Below, one piece after another: positions 9,429-18,796 of a stretch of 64,000 nt of DNA (position 1 is the stretch's first letter; every line of letters starts with the position of its first letter). Origin of the DNA: Flavobacteria bacterium RIFCSPLOWO2_12_FULL_35_11 (GTDB lineage Bacteria; Bacteroidota; Bacteroidia; Flavobacteriales; Flavobacteriaceae); contig MGWK01000055.1 in the NCBI GenBank assembly GCA_001800975.1, forward strand, positions 18,127 through 82,126. Reading direction: 5' to 3'. The notes under the pieces were generated by a model. That model ran no database searches. It had not been told where the DNA came from and saw nothing but the letters and a program-made list of their open reading frames with translations. A program made the translations under genes and the position numbers.

Positions 9429-10181
9429 ATGGGGCAGATATTTAAATCGGTTACAATTAGTTTCGCAGCGGCTCTCCTCTTCTTGGGGTGTGGTGCAAAA
9501 AGCAAGAGCGTTTCTTATGATATGGGCGGTAGTGTTAGAGCTAATTCAGTGGTTGGTGCTACTTTGGCACCAAAGGCGATAGATTTGACGGTTGCTAAAA
9601 AGCTTTCAACTGTTTTGACGGAGCTTGGATCAATCGAGGGAAGTGTCTATTTTTTAAAATCAGATGATTTTCAAGTACATGCTCTTGATAAGAGCTCTTC
9701 GGATTTGCTTAAGATAGATAGTTTTCCTGCGCTTAAGCGTTATATCGAAAACACTACAAGCTACACTATTGAAATCGTTAAAAACAGATTCATCCAAGAT
9801 GATATGAAGGTTGTTAAGGTTTTTAATAAGGATGCCGTTAAAAACAGCCTACCCGGACACCACTCTAGTTTAAAAGAGGTTATTCAAAATAACAATGGGC
9901 TAACAACGACACAGATGGAAGGCATTGATATTTCAATGCCAAATACTCTTACTACAGTTTTAAAAAAATTATCAAAAATTACAAGGGAATCTTATTATTG
10001 TGAAGATGAAATCAATATCCCATCTTCAAATGTCAAAATAATTGGGCTCGAACATCTTGATCAATATCTTCGACAAGTTTCAGAATATGGACTGGTAATA
10101 TCCAGAGATAGTGAAGATCCTTCAATTCCTAAAGTTATAAAAGTGCTCTCGATAAACCAAATAGTGAAGAGTGAAAAGTGA
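9429..10181 (+). CDS. Outer-membrane lipoprotein of thin pilus operon (PilL-like)
   Basis: I choose the second Met because AAAAAGG directly abuts the first Met at 9423. The N-terminus is a lipoprotein signal (FAAALLFLGC, lipid on Cys). The rest is a soluble periplasmic domain with a short beta-strand pattern. In IncI/R64-type clusters a PilL lipoprotein opens the assembly gene set, and this position fits. No catalytic motif is visible. The stop overlaps the GTG start of the PilR-like gene. Confidence 0.6.
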   Translation: MGQIFKSVTISFAAALLFLGCGAKSKSVSYDMGGSVRANSVVGATLAPKAIDLTVAKKLSTVLTELGSIEGSVYFLKSDDFQVHALDKSSSDLLKIDSFPALKRYIENTTSYTIEIVKNRFIQDDMKVVKVFNKDAVKNSLPGHHSSLKEVIQNNNGLTTTQMEGIDISMPNTLTTVLKKLSKITRESYYCEDEINIPSSNVKIIGLEHLDQYLRQVSEYGLVISRDSEDPSIPKVIKVLSINQIVKSEK

Positions 10182-11158
10182 AATATTCAACTCTTATCTC
10201 TAGCTTTTTGCTTTGGAAAAATAAAAGCATAATAGAAGATGTTATATTTACCTCCGAGCTCATGGCGGACACATCACAAGTGGATGTTGCTTTAATTATG
10301 ACAAAATATGCAAAAAAGCTGGCAGCGGCGAACCCTTTTGTTGCTAATGAGTTAATCTCAATCTGTAAAAGTCTTAAATCAACACAAAAAAAACATATAG
10401 TTTACCAAGGTTATTTAGGAGAAGATGTTATAACACTGCTGTCTATTGCGAATGCACAAAAACTAGCTTCGGGGCCTATTCTACAAGAATATGCCCCGAT
10501 TAGGAAAATCGTAATTGAGAATGCAAAAACAATTAAAACAGCATTAACACTTCCATTGTTGCTTTCTGTCTTTGTTGTTTTAATTTTAGCTGCTGTTATT
10601 AGTAAGCTTTCTGCTGCTGAAAGTGTTATACAATTTTCCCCAATATCTGTTTTTTTAATGCACAATTTCGCTGTAATTAATTTAGTTTTCATTACTGGGC
10701 TTATGGCCTCATTTTTTTATATTCCAAAAAAAGTGCCTATTCTTTCAAGGATGTATAAAAAGCTTGATGCTTTACTTGCAATATCTCTTGCTTCTACAAT
10801 GTTTAATATTGGTCTTGCTGCGAAAGCTGTTATCCCAATCATTAGGAAACAATTTAATATTACCAAACATCAAGATGGGCGGGGTGACATAGCAGAGCTT
10901 GCCCAGCTCTTTGAAGAGGAGAATTTTTTCTCCCTACTTGAAAGTGCAGATATAGAGCTTGCTATGGAGTATTCAAAATTTGAATCAGCACTTGAAGAGA
11001 AGAAAAATGACAAATTAGCAGATGCTAATCGCTTTGGAACCCTTATAGGTGATATAGTTAAAAATTTTGCTTTATTTGTAATGGCTATGCCAATATTTCA
11101 ATTTCTTATAATTATTTTAGATTTAATTCAAAAATCAACATCAATGGCGGCACAATGA
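10178..11158 (+). CDS. pilR: PilR/GspF-type inner-membrane platform protein
   Basis: 326 aa with a GTG start inside the previous stop. Three strong membrane segments (about residues 125-146, 160-182 and the C-terminal 298-318) and two cytoplasmic helical domains match the GspF/PilC/PilR platform topology, although sequence signatures are weak. Such proteins couple the assembly ATPase to the pseudopilin base. The adjacent pilin, secretin and ATPase genes support the call. It is somewhat shorter than the canonical 350-400 aa. Confidence 0.72.
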   Translation: MKYSTLISSFLLWKNKSIIEDVIFTSELMADTSQVDVALIMTKYAKKLAAANPFVANELISICKSLKSTQKKHIVYQGYLGEDVITLLSIANAQKLASGPILQEYAPIRKIVIENAKTIKTALTLPLLLSVFVVLILAAVISKLSAAESVIQFSPISVFLMHNFAVINLVFITGLMASFFYIPKKVPILSRMYKKLDALLAISLASTMFNIGLAAKAVIPIIRKQFNITKHQDGRGDIAELAQLFEEENFFSLLESADIELAMEYSKFESALEEKKNDKLADANRFGTLIGDIVKNFALFVMAMPIFQFLIIILDLIQKSTSMAAQ

Positions 11159-11240
11159 AAACACTTATTGTTGAAAAACCTCCATAAAAAAGAAATTTAA
11201 ATCTTTGCTAGGCGGAAAAAAATAAAAAAAGGAACTAAAA

Positions 11241-11735
11241 ATGAGACAAAAAAAAATAAAAACTTGCCATTCAATGAGGAATGGTCTTACTTTGATGGAG
11301 TTGAGTTTATCTCTTGTTATTGTTGGCGTGGTGTTTGTTAGTGGTTTATTCGCATTTAATAAATTATATGCCCCAACTGTGGCAAATAGTGAATTTGGAA
11401 GAGTGACACAACTTATTGGTGCTATTGAGAGAGCGCGTGGGGATAATATGGGGGCGTACCCAGCCTTAGCTGCGGCGACAGATGTTGCTGCAACTGCCAA
11501 TCCGATTTCAAACCAAATGGGTGGAATTGCTAGTGCTACAGATCTCTTAGGATGGACATATGGGTGTGCGGCCGGCACTTCGTCTACAGTAACATTGACA
11601 ACAGCTGCTTTTTCAACTTCAACTGTTGCCGATCTTGTTAGAACAAAAACAGCAAGTGCTTTTCCTCAGTGGGTTGCGGATGCGTCCGGCACTTCCTCGG
11701 TAACTTTTACACTATCAGGTATTGCGTGTAAATAA
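11241..11735 (+). CDS. pilS: Major type IVb-like prepilin (PilS)
   Basis: A short basic leader ends at Gly15, followed by LTLMELSLSL and a hydrophobic helix, with the conserved Glu at mature position 5. This is a prepilin peptidase substrate. The mature protein is about 149 aa, Ala/Ser/Thr-rich, with two C-terminal-half Cys that could form the usual pilin disulfide. It has a strong ribosome site (AAAAAAAGG). Its size and place in the cluster identify it as the main subunit of the thin pilus. No prepilin peptidase gene is visible in the window. Confidence 0.85.
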   Translation: MRQKKIKTCHSMRNGLTLMELSLSLVIVGVVFVSGLFAFNKLYAPTVANSEFGRVTQLIGAIERARGDNMGAYPALAAATDVAATANPISNQMGGIASATDLLGWTYGCAAGTSSTVTLTTAAFSTSTVADLVRTKTASAFPQWVADASGTSSVTFTLSGIACK

Positions 11736-12265
11736 TGGGTCTCTTACTTGTTTTTTTCTCTTTGGCATTAGGGGCTTTTGCTTCATTACAGCTAGTCTCA
11801 TTGCCCAAGATTGATGTCAGTGGGAGGATAACAGGTGGGTATTCACCTAATTCTTCCTCTTTAGTGAACGAGTATGAGATCAAAGAAGTTGGTAATTATT
11901 CAGAAGATGGGAATCACAGTATTGCACGAAATGCTGACATTGCGGCAATCCGTGTTTGTCGCCAACTATCTTATGAAATGAAAGAAAAGTTTTTAGCTGG
12001 GGATATTTCCTGTGCATCTTATAATACGCCGGCTGTTTTGTTTGGGTTTTTGGGTGCATCTGGAACTTCAGGGTATGTTGATACCCTTTATGTATCGACA
12101 TCTAGCCCAACATTAGTGTGTGCAACTGTGGAGCAATATGGTAGGTACATTTTTTCGCGGTCTTTACCTAAAGGGTTGATATTGGGAAAAAATGTAACTT
12201 ATAATTTAAATGCTCTTAGTGCTGATAAGCCCGATCCGTGTGGGTATAATGAAATTGTTTATTAA
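11735..12265 (+). CDS. Secreted or membrane-anchored pilus-cluster protein, 176 aa
   Basis: It overlaps the pilin stop by one base (TAATG), so it is translationally coupled. The N-terminus is a hydrophobic signal or anchor (MGLLLVFFSLALGAFASLQL) without a prepilin motif. The remainder has paired Cys (about residues 68, 85, 124 and 167) and a Ser/Gly-rich beta pattern typical of extracellular proteins. I do not recognise a family; a minor pilus component or periplasmic assembly factor is the simplest reading. Confidence 0.65.
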   Translation: MGLLLVFFSLALGAFASLQLVSLPKIDVSGRITGGYSPNSSSLVNEYEIKEVGNYSEDGNHSIARNADIAAIRVCRQLSYEMKEKFLAGDISCASYNTPAVLFGFLGASGTSGYVDTLYVSTSSPTLVCATVEQYGRYIFSRSLPKGLILGKNVTYNLNALSADKPDPCGYNEIVY

Positions 12266-12274
12266 AGGAATGTC

Positions 12275-14128
12275 GTGAGTAAACTTGGTGAAATTTTAAT
12301 TTTAAAAAATCTTGTTTCTAAGTCACAAATAGACTCAGCGCTTGAAATCCAGAAAAAAAGAAAAGCTCTCGGTAATATTGTTTTACTCGGGGATATACTT
12401 CTCGAAAAGGGGGCTATTGAGAAACAAGATTTATATTCAGCCGTTCGCGAACTTGCACCTGATATTTTATCCGGTAGAGAAGCTGTAACGGCTTATGTAA
12501 TGAGATGTATCGCTTTTAGTTTAGGGGATGGGTATTTACAATCCATATCATTTCAAAAAACTAATGAAATGCACCTGTTTGAAATCTTTGATAAGCTTGG
12601 GTATATGACATTTAAATCACAAAAAATATATATTACTGGGTTAATGAAGCCGTTTATTGAAGATTTAGAAGTAGGTGTCTTAGAAAAATTTACACGACTC
12701 CATGAAAATGGAAATCCTATATATTTTTATGATGGGAAAAAAGTACATATTGATTTTATCCCTAAGCTAAATCTAGGCTTACGACAAATAATTTTATCAA
12801 AAGATGAATATAACATTATTTTAAATTCTTCTGTAAAAGAGGTGCTTGAGCATGATAGTAAAGGCACCTTTAATGGGGAATTGCCTTATTCTGTGCATTC
12901 TATCGTTGCTGACGCATGTGCACAAAATTGTTCTGATATTCATATAATTCCAAAGACAACTGATTATTATATATTTTTTAGGATTGATGGGGAGTTTGTG
13001 TTACAACCAAAATACACACTGGACGCTGAGCGCGGTCGTTCTCTTGTGTTTGCATTTAAAAAACTTGGTTCAGGCGGCTCCTTTAGGGCGGACGATACAA
13101 GAGAAGTGAAGGATGCAAGGGTAACACTTGGTGAAACTTGTGGTGGTGTTGACGCTCGTATTGTTTTAAACCCAGATGGGCAACGCATGGGTGATGAAGA
13201 GTTAGTTGCTAGAATTTTTAAAACAAAAAAACTGGAAAGAATACCTCTCGAAGAACAAGGGTATTTTAAAGAAGATGTTAAGGTTATAGAACGGGCATTT
13301 AGGCGGAGTAATGGATTGTTTTTACTTAGCGGAGTAACCGGCTCGGGAAAAACAACTCTTGCAATGCAGCTACTTATGGGTGACACTCAAAGAAAATGGG
13401 AAACTATTGAGGATCCTATAGAATATATTATTCCAAATAAAAATATTTGTCAGCATCAAATAAACACACCGAAAGATGGTGCTACACTGGGTTTCAATGA
13501 GCTAGTGACAGGATTTAAGCGTGCGGACCCGGATGGACTTCTGATTGCCGAGATTAGAAGAAACCCGACGCTTCTTCTTGCTATTATTGAGGCCGCAAAT
13601 GCTGGGCAGCTGGTCGTTTCAACAGTGCACATTAGAAGTGCATTTGAAATATACCGTGCGATGAGTGAGATATTTAAAATTGAATATTTCACAACTTCAT
13701 CTCTAATTATTTTCTCTCACAACCAATTGCTCTTGAAGAGCCTTTGTCAAAACTGTCGTGTAGAAGATACAAAAAAATCTAATCATTCATCTCTTTTAAA
13801 ATATAGAGATGAATTACCATATTTTGTTAAAGATGAGTTAAATGATTATTTAGAAAATCCATTTAAAACATATTTGAAAAATCCAGCCGGCTGCGCAGAG
13901 TGTGGCGCCTCTGGGTTTAAAGGCAGAACGCCGGTTTATGAATATTTTTACCCGGATGTAGATTTTATAAAATGGCTTCTTGATGAAGAGCCAGATCGTT
14001 ATGAAATTGAAAAAAGAGTCTGCTCTGGGAATAATCGTCTTGGCGTTAATAAGCTTCAAATATTTTTGCGTAAATTAGAAGCCGGGATATTTGAAGCAGA
14101 TTCTAAAACCATTGAAAAACTTATGTAA
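12275..14128 (+). CDS. pilQ: Pilus assembly ATPase (PilQ/PilB/GspE family)
   Basis: 617 aa with a GTG start. The N-terminal 60 residues resemble a MshEN/GspE N1 domain (LGEILILKNLVSKSQIDSA). The core has Walker A GVTGSGKTT near residue 353, the Asp box TIEDPIEY, a Walker B-like LLIAEIRR and the His box VSTVHIRS. A CxxC...CxxC zinc motif (LCQNC, CAECG) near residues 495-545 marks extension-type ATPases of the PilB/GspE group. It powers pilus polymerisation together with the PilR-like platform. Confidence 0.92.
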   Translation: MSKLGEILILKNLVSKSQIDSALEIQKKRKALGNIVLLGDILLEKGAIEKQDLYSAVRELAPDILSGREAVTAYVMRCIAFSLGDGYLQSISFQKTNEMHLFEIFDKLGYMTFKSQKIYITGLMKPFIEDLEVGVLEKFTRLHENGNPIYFYDGKKVHIDFIPKLNLGLRQIILSKDEYNIILNSSVKEVLEHDSKGTFNGELPYSVHSIVADACAQNCSDIHIIPKTTDYYIFFRIDGEFVLQPKYTLDAERGRSLVFAFKKLGSGGSFRADDTREVKDARVTLGETCGGVDARIVLNPDGQRMGDEELVARIFKTKKLERIPLEEQGYFKEDVKVIERAFRRSNGLFLLSGVTGSGKTTLAMQLLMGDTQRKWETIEDPIEYIIPNKNICQHQINTPKDGATLGFNELVTGFKRADPDGLLIAEIRRNPTLLLAIIEAANAGQLVVSTVHIRSAFEIYRAMSEIFKIEYFTTSSLIIFSHNQLLLKSLCQNCRVEDTKKSNHSSLLKYRDELPYFVKDELNDYLENPFKTYLKNPAGCAECGASGFKGRTPVYEYFYPDVDFIKWLLDEEPDRYEIEKRVCSGNNRLGVNKLQIFLRKLEAGIFEADSKTIEKLM

Positions 14129-14137
14129 GGAAAAAAA

Positions 14138-15910
14138 ATGAAAAAAAATATATCATACTCAATTATCATTTCGTCTGTTGCAGCTTTATTGCTTGTCGGG
14201 TGTGCAGAGAAAAGTAAGATTTTACCAAATATTGCATCCCTAAATGAAATTAACAACAAAACAGAGAATATTTCGGTTTCTGTTGTTGACATGCCGGTGC
14301 GCAAGCTAATAAAAACAGTTTGTGAAACAAATAGTCTATCATGCGATTTATCTATACAACCATCAGATAAATATGTTGCTACATTTACTTACAATGGGTT
14401 AGCTGAAGGAATTTTGCCAATTATTAAGCGCCAAACAGGTGTTGAATACTCATTTTTAGATGGTGTGTTATCTATCCAAAATAAAGATGAAATTACAATT
14501 TATGAAGATCCTCTCAAAAAATCATCATGCAGTAAAGATATTTCTATTTCTTTTAAAAATATGGCTGTGAATGATGCTTTTAAATATTTTTATGATGAAT
14601 TCGGTTTTTCATTCAATTTTGATTTGCGACATTCTGCGGTCACTAAATCACCTGCGGCTGCTCCGCAAGCAATAGAATCTATGCCAATGAATTTTAAAAA
14701 CGGCGCTGAACAATTGCAAAAACTGCCACACGGTAGTATTACTTTTTATTATAATGGCTGCGACCCTAGGGAAGCACTTCAATCTTTTTTAAGCTCACTG
14801 GATTATATGATGGTTGAAGCTAGAGATAAGGAATTTAAAATTCGTGATTATGATGTTGCGATGATTGACAAATCTGTTTATTATAATTATTCTCTTGGGG
14901 CCGGCAGCAGCGGCTCAGGAGGTTCTCAGACCCAGCCAACAGCTAGTGCTCCCGGTGCCGCTTCTGCACAACCTAGCACAAGCGGCGGCACTGCCGCGAA
15001 TACTAGCAGCACTGTTTCTATTTCTGAAAATCCTCGCGCGGATACGGAAAATGTACTCCGACGCTATTTGTCAAGCAATGGAAAACTAGATTTTTCAATG
15101 CGCGGATATATAGTTATAGAGGATAGCCCGTCGTATGTTAAAAGAATAAAATCAATTATTTCAAAAGAGAGCGCTATGGAAGCTCCTTTGAATATCAGCG
15201 TAAATATCGTTCGTGTGGATCTTAATAATAATTTCAAAGCAGGGGTAGATTGGAATGCTGTTTTAGGTAGTGTTGGTGGGTTTAAAGATATATCTGTTTC
15301 TGGTTCAATGGCAGGCCTTGTAAATGGTGGATTTGCACTCAAAGGAAATTTTAAAGGTGCGGAGCAGGTTTTAACAATGCTTCAAGATTATGGAAATACT
15401 AAAATTGAACGCAGCTCATCTATCCGAGCGAAGAGTGGCTTCTTAGCTAGTTATGATGCTATAAAACCCGTTCCATATATTACAACAGGGTCAACAATTA
15501 CCGGTGGTACAACTGGATTTGCTCAGTCATCTACAACCCCTATTTTTGAACAAGAAGGTGTGTCCCTCAATATACTTCCGAGTTTAAATATTGAACAAAA
15601 TCTTGTTAATTTAGGAATTGATGTAACTGTTGCCGAATATACAGGGGATAAAAGTTTTGATTTAGGGGAGCAAGGTATATATACTCTTCCTGTTATTTCA
15701 AAAGACAAAGGACGCTTCGCTGTTCAAGCAAAACTTGGTGAGACAATTGTGCTGACTGGATTTAAAGTCAAAAGGGACAAACTTGGGAAAAAAGGTGTCC
15801 CTTTTGCTTCTCAAATACCGTGGGCAGGTGCACTTTTTGGGTATCAAGAAGATACTGATGAGTATAGTGAAATTTTGATCGTTTTAAAAGTCGATCGAAT
15901 CAAGTTATAG
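14138..15910 (+). CDS. pilN: Outer-membrane secretin lipoprotein (PilN)
   Basis: 590 aa with a lipoprotein signal (LLLVGC). The periplasmic N domains are followed by a Gly/Ser/Ala-rich linker (about residues 252-285). The C-terminal secretin domain contains the VPYITTGS...EQEGVSLNILP region, GETIVLTGF and an IPWAGALFGY motif before the end, all typical of secretins. It forms the ring through which the pilus exits. A lipidated secretin is the PilN arrangement of R64-type thin pili. Flanking genes are tightly spaced. Confidence 0.92.
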   Translation: MKKNISYSIIISSVAALLLVGCAEKSKILPNIASLNEINNKTENISVSVVDMPVRKLIKTVCETNSLSCDLSIQPSDKYVATFTYNGLAEGILPIIKRQTGVEYSFLDGVLSIQNKDEITIYEDPLKKSSCSKDISISFKNMAVNDAFKYFYDEFGFSFNFDLRHSAVTKSPAAAPQAIESMPMNFKNGAEQLQKLPHGSITFYYNGCDPREALQSFLSSLDYMMVEARDKEFKIRDYDVAMIDKSVYYNYSLGAGSSGSGGSQTQPTASAPGAASAQPSTSGGTAANTSSTVSISENPRADTENVLRRYLSSNGKLDFSMRGYIVIEDSPSYVKRIKSIISKESAMEAPLNISVNIVRVDLNNNFKAGVDWNAVLGSVGGFKDISVSGSMAGLVNGGFALKGNFKGAEQVLTMLQDYGNTKIERSSSIRAKSGFLASYDAIKPVPYITTGSTITGGTTGFAQSSTTPIFEQEGVSLNILPSLNIEQNLVNLGIDVTVAEYTGDKSFDLGEQGIYTLPVISKDKGRFAVQAKLGETIVLTGFKVKRDKLGKKGVPFASQIPWAGALFGYQEDTDEYSEILIVLKVDRIKL

Positions 15911-15919
15911 GGGTAAATC

Positions 15920-16531
15920 ATGAAAATTCATTCTAATATAATGACAAACAAAAAACAAATAGCGGCACTTGTTGTTGGGATTATAGTGTTGCTTAGTATG
16001 ACTTACGCCACTTTTTTTACAAATAATGAGAGCGAGCAGCCAATTAAAACAACTAAAACCATAAAGGTTGCACCACCTCTAAAGAAAGAGGCTGTCTCTG
16101 TGGTGGATAGCCATATAGCTATAAACAAGGTTGCTTTGTTGGAGCAGAATTTAAGCTCTTCTGAGCTAAATGAAAATATTGATATGTTCTTTATTTCCAA
16201 ACTGGATCCAAAATCCATCCCGGCTATTCCTGCCATCCAAGAACCATGCCCTAAAGCAAAATTACCCGAATTGAGAAGTCCATCATTACCACCAAATTTT
16301 CAAATACCTCCCTCTGTATCAAATGTTGTGGCGCCAGCGTCTCCCCCTTTGATTTTTCAGGTTATTACAATAAGTGGAATTACTTGTAATAATAATATGT
16401 GCAAAGCTAACACTTCACAAGGAAATGTTGTTGACGGCGGCATAATTGGTGGTGGGAAATTTATTCTTGAGCATATAGAGGCCATTACTATGCACGGCAT
16501 AAAAACCGATAAACGCTTTATAAACTACTAA
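15920..16531 (+). CDS. PilP-like periplasmic assembly protein
   Basis: 203 aa: a short cytoplasmic N-terminus, one membrane anchor (about residues 14-33), a Pro-rich periplasmic linker and a small C-terminal domain (ITISGITCNNNMCKANTSQG... GGGKFILEHI) that resembles the GspC/PilP homology region contacting the secretin. It follows the secretin gene by nine bases. Family assignment rests on topology, the C-terminal pattern and gene order rather than strong identity. Confidence 0.6.
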   Translation: MKIHSNIMTNKKQIAALVVGIIVLLSMTYATFFTNNESEQPIKTTKTIKVAPPLKKEAVSVVDSHIAINKVALLEQNLSSSELNENIDMFFISKLDPKSIPAIPAIQEPCPKAKLPELRSPSLPPNFQIPPSVSNVVAPASPPLIFQVITISGITCNNNMCKANTSQGNVVDGGIIGGGKFILEHIEAITMHGIKTDKRFINY

Positions 16532-16544
16532 AGAAGGCCAAACC

Positions 16545-17591
16545 ATGTATATTGGAAAATTTATTATCGGGGAACCATCCCTAGCATCCACTACAACTAT
16601 TAAGGCAAAGCTAGGAAAAAAAATCATTTCTGTTAAATTTATTGGGTCTGAAGATAAAAATCATTTTTTTGATGAGCTTTATCCGTTTGCGATTTTGTGT
16701 TTTGACACAAACATAGGGAAAGCGTATAAAATCTTAGAGAAAGGTAAACTTCTTACAATCTCGAAAGTTCCAAAGACGGAAGACTCCTTCGTTATGGCGA
16801 TTGAAGATTACGAAACAGATGCAGTGGAAGAAAGCATCCTGATGAACTTTTTCGAGGGAGACTATCGTCGTGAAATTAGTGATTCTTCGGAAACGATAGC
16901 AAAGCTTTATGCGCAAAGCAGTAATAAGGCTACTTTAATTTTTGTTGTCAGTATAATTATTGCACTGATAGGGGGGAGCCTTTTTTATTTAATACCTAAT
17001 AATAAAATAGAAACCGTAGAGATAGCACCAGCACCTAATGAAGTTCCGCCCCCTCCTTTAACGCAATCAGAGGTGGTTTCTTTAAAACAGATGCTCTCTG
17101 TTGATCTTATAAATTATATTCATAATGAGGCTATTACTATTTCTAAAGACCCAAAATTAAATGATAAAGCCATCATCAAATCAATTTCTATTGTTTATGA
17201 AACAAATCACGATGCGGTTAAAATTAGAGGTACGATAGGATATGAATATGATTATCCAGTGAATAAAAGTATTTTATCTGGCAAAAGTACATACGCAAAG
17301 TCGAGCCAATTTTCTCTTTCTAAGAATAGAATTGATTTGTTGAATAGTCAAAAAATATCCCCAAACATTGAGTGTGTACAACAGTCTATTTTAATAGCTG
17401 GTGGCACCCAAACTGTTGTTGAGCGCAGCCCATTATTTATAAAAATTAAATATGAAAACATGCGTCCAACAACCTTTGTTACAAAATTAAAAGAAGTTAT
17501 TGCAAGCTGCCCTATAGTAGTAGAAGCCGTTGGGATAACTTCCGGGAACCTTCAACTGTCAACCACTGTTTATATAGAGGATTTAAAATGA
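16545..17591 (+). CDS. PilO-like bitopic assembly protein
   Basis: 348 aa with a soluble N-terminal domain (about 1-125), one membrane segment near residues 127-148 (LIFVVSIIIALIGGSLFYLI) and a periplasmic domain. This cytoplasm-membrane-periplasm layout matches PilO of IncI thin-pilus systems, which links the cytoplasmic ATPase to the periplasmic parts. Its stop overlaps the following pseudopilin gene by four bases (ATGA). Assignment is by topology and context. Confidence 0.58.
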   Translation: MYIGKFIIGEPSLASTTTIKAKLGKKIISVKFIGSEDKNHFFDELYPFAILCFDTNIGKAYKILEKGKLLTISKVPKTEDSFVMAIEDYETDAVEESILMNFFEGDYRREISDSSETIAKLYAQSSNKATLIFVVSIIIALIGGSLFYLIPNNKIETVEIAPAPNEVPPPPLTQSEVVSLKQMLSVDLINYIHNEAITISKDPKLNDKAIIKSISIVYETNHDAVKIRGTIGYEYDYPVNKSILSGKSTYAKSSQFSLSKNRIDLLNSQKISPNIECVQQSILIAGGTQTVVERSPLFIKIKYENMRPTTFVTKLKEVIASCPIVVEAVGITSGNLQLSTTVYIEDLK

Positions 17592-18775
17592 GAAATAGAT
17601 CTCGCCACGGGTTTACACTTCTTGAAATCTCACTTGTTCTTGTTATCATGGGGATTTTGAGTTTGAATATCTCGAAATGGGTTGCTAAAACAGCGGATGA
17701 TACAATGGTTAAAGATGAGTATCTAAAAGCATTTCAATTTGAAACAGGTATCAAGAATAGTTTTCTTGCCATACTTGATACTTTTGAGGGTGTTTGTGGA
17801 AATATCCCATCTGTGGCTACTGCTTCTTTTGCGTGGGGCTATGGCTCACCATCTTGCCAAAACACTTCACCTTTACCGGTTGTATCCGGTAGTGATATTG
17901 TTTATAATATAAATCTTGGTTCTCTTAGTGCCTCTGACGCCACAGGATTAAAAAACCGTATCAGTTCTGCATACGCGCCAATGTGTTCGATAAGCTCTTC
18001 AACGGCGACAAGCCTTACTTTATATTGTGGAGGGAGTTTTGAAAATCTACAATATGACACAGAAAGTGGCTTAGTAAATGAATACCACACACCTGGTGGA
18101 AACTTCAACATAATAGATACTCCAGTCCCTGTCCTCACTCTTAAACGCAGATATAGCGAAGGGGCTCTCCAAGAATCAAAAGTGTACAGACTTAATATAG
18201 TAGATGTTCTTCAACAAAGAGCCGCATATACTACAACAAAGTTTGAAAACATAGGCCGAACATTAAAAACTATTTATAATACAAAATTAGCATTAGAAAC
18301 TGCTAATAAATCGCCGGATGGGCTTAACTCTATTGATGATGAATTAATCCCTTGGTTTTGGGAATCGTTTTCAGATGATAGTGCTATAGCATCAACAGCT
18401 ATATGCTCTAAAAATAGCATAACAGGTGTTTGTGATAATTTAAACACTAATAATATATGGAGGTCTAATGCAGGGGATTCGTTATTGTGGTATAACTTAG
18501 TTATTGGCCAACTGTCCGGAGATTTTAAATATAGTGTTGATGGTTTTGGAAATGCGTTGCGTATAATTCCTATTATTGCGCAATGCGCGGCTTCAAACCT
18601 ATCTCTTTGCTCTCCAACGCCGCCATCTCTTCCTGCGGAACCCTATACTACGAGCGCCATACAAACACCACCATATAGCACTTTGATTTATAGCAATGTT
18701 TCAAGTGGAGGGGTTGATTGTGCTGATACATCACTCTCGGCCCCTGCTGGATGTAGATATCTTGTTGTTTATTAA
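17588..18775 (+). CDS. Large minor pilin (pseudopilin) with prepilin signal
   Basis: 395 aa. The leader ends at Gly8, followed by FTLLEISLVLVIMGIL with Glu at mature position 5, a clear prepilin peptidase site. The large C-terminal part is Ser/Thr-rich with several Cys pairs. In R64 the PilV tip adhesin is itself a large prepilin ending in the shufflon. Here the large prepilin ends with its own stop codon 2.4 kb before the first recombination site, so it is a separate tip or minor pilin. Translation is coupled to the gene before it. Confidence 0.8.
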   Translation: MRNRSRHGFTLLEISLVLVIMGILSLNISKWVAKTADDTMVKDEYLKAFQFETGIKNSFLAILDTFEGVCGNIPSVATASFAWGYGSPSCQNTSPLPVVSGSDIVYNINLGSLSASDATGLKNRISSAYAPMCSISSSTATSLTLYCGGSFENLQYDTESGLVNEYHTPGGNFNIIDTPVPVLTLKRRYSEGALQESKVYRLNIVDVLQQRAAYTTTKFENIGRTLKTIYNTKLALETANKSPDGLNSIDDELIPWFWESFSDDSAIASTAICSKNSITGVCDNLNTNNIWRSNAGDSLLWYNLVIGQLSGDFKYSVDGFGNALRIIPIIAQCAASNLSLCSPTPPSLPAEPYTTSAIQTPPYSTLIYSNVSSGGVDCADTSLSAPAGCRYLVVY

Positions 18776-18796
18776 AAATAAAAAAAGGAATTAAAA

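Noticed and set aside
11155..11187. A 10-codon frame MKTLIVEKPP overlapping the end of the PilR-like gene, like the start of a topoisomerase III gene
   Set aside because: Too short to distinguish from chance; no further topoisomerase sequence follows.
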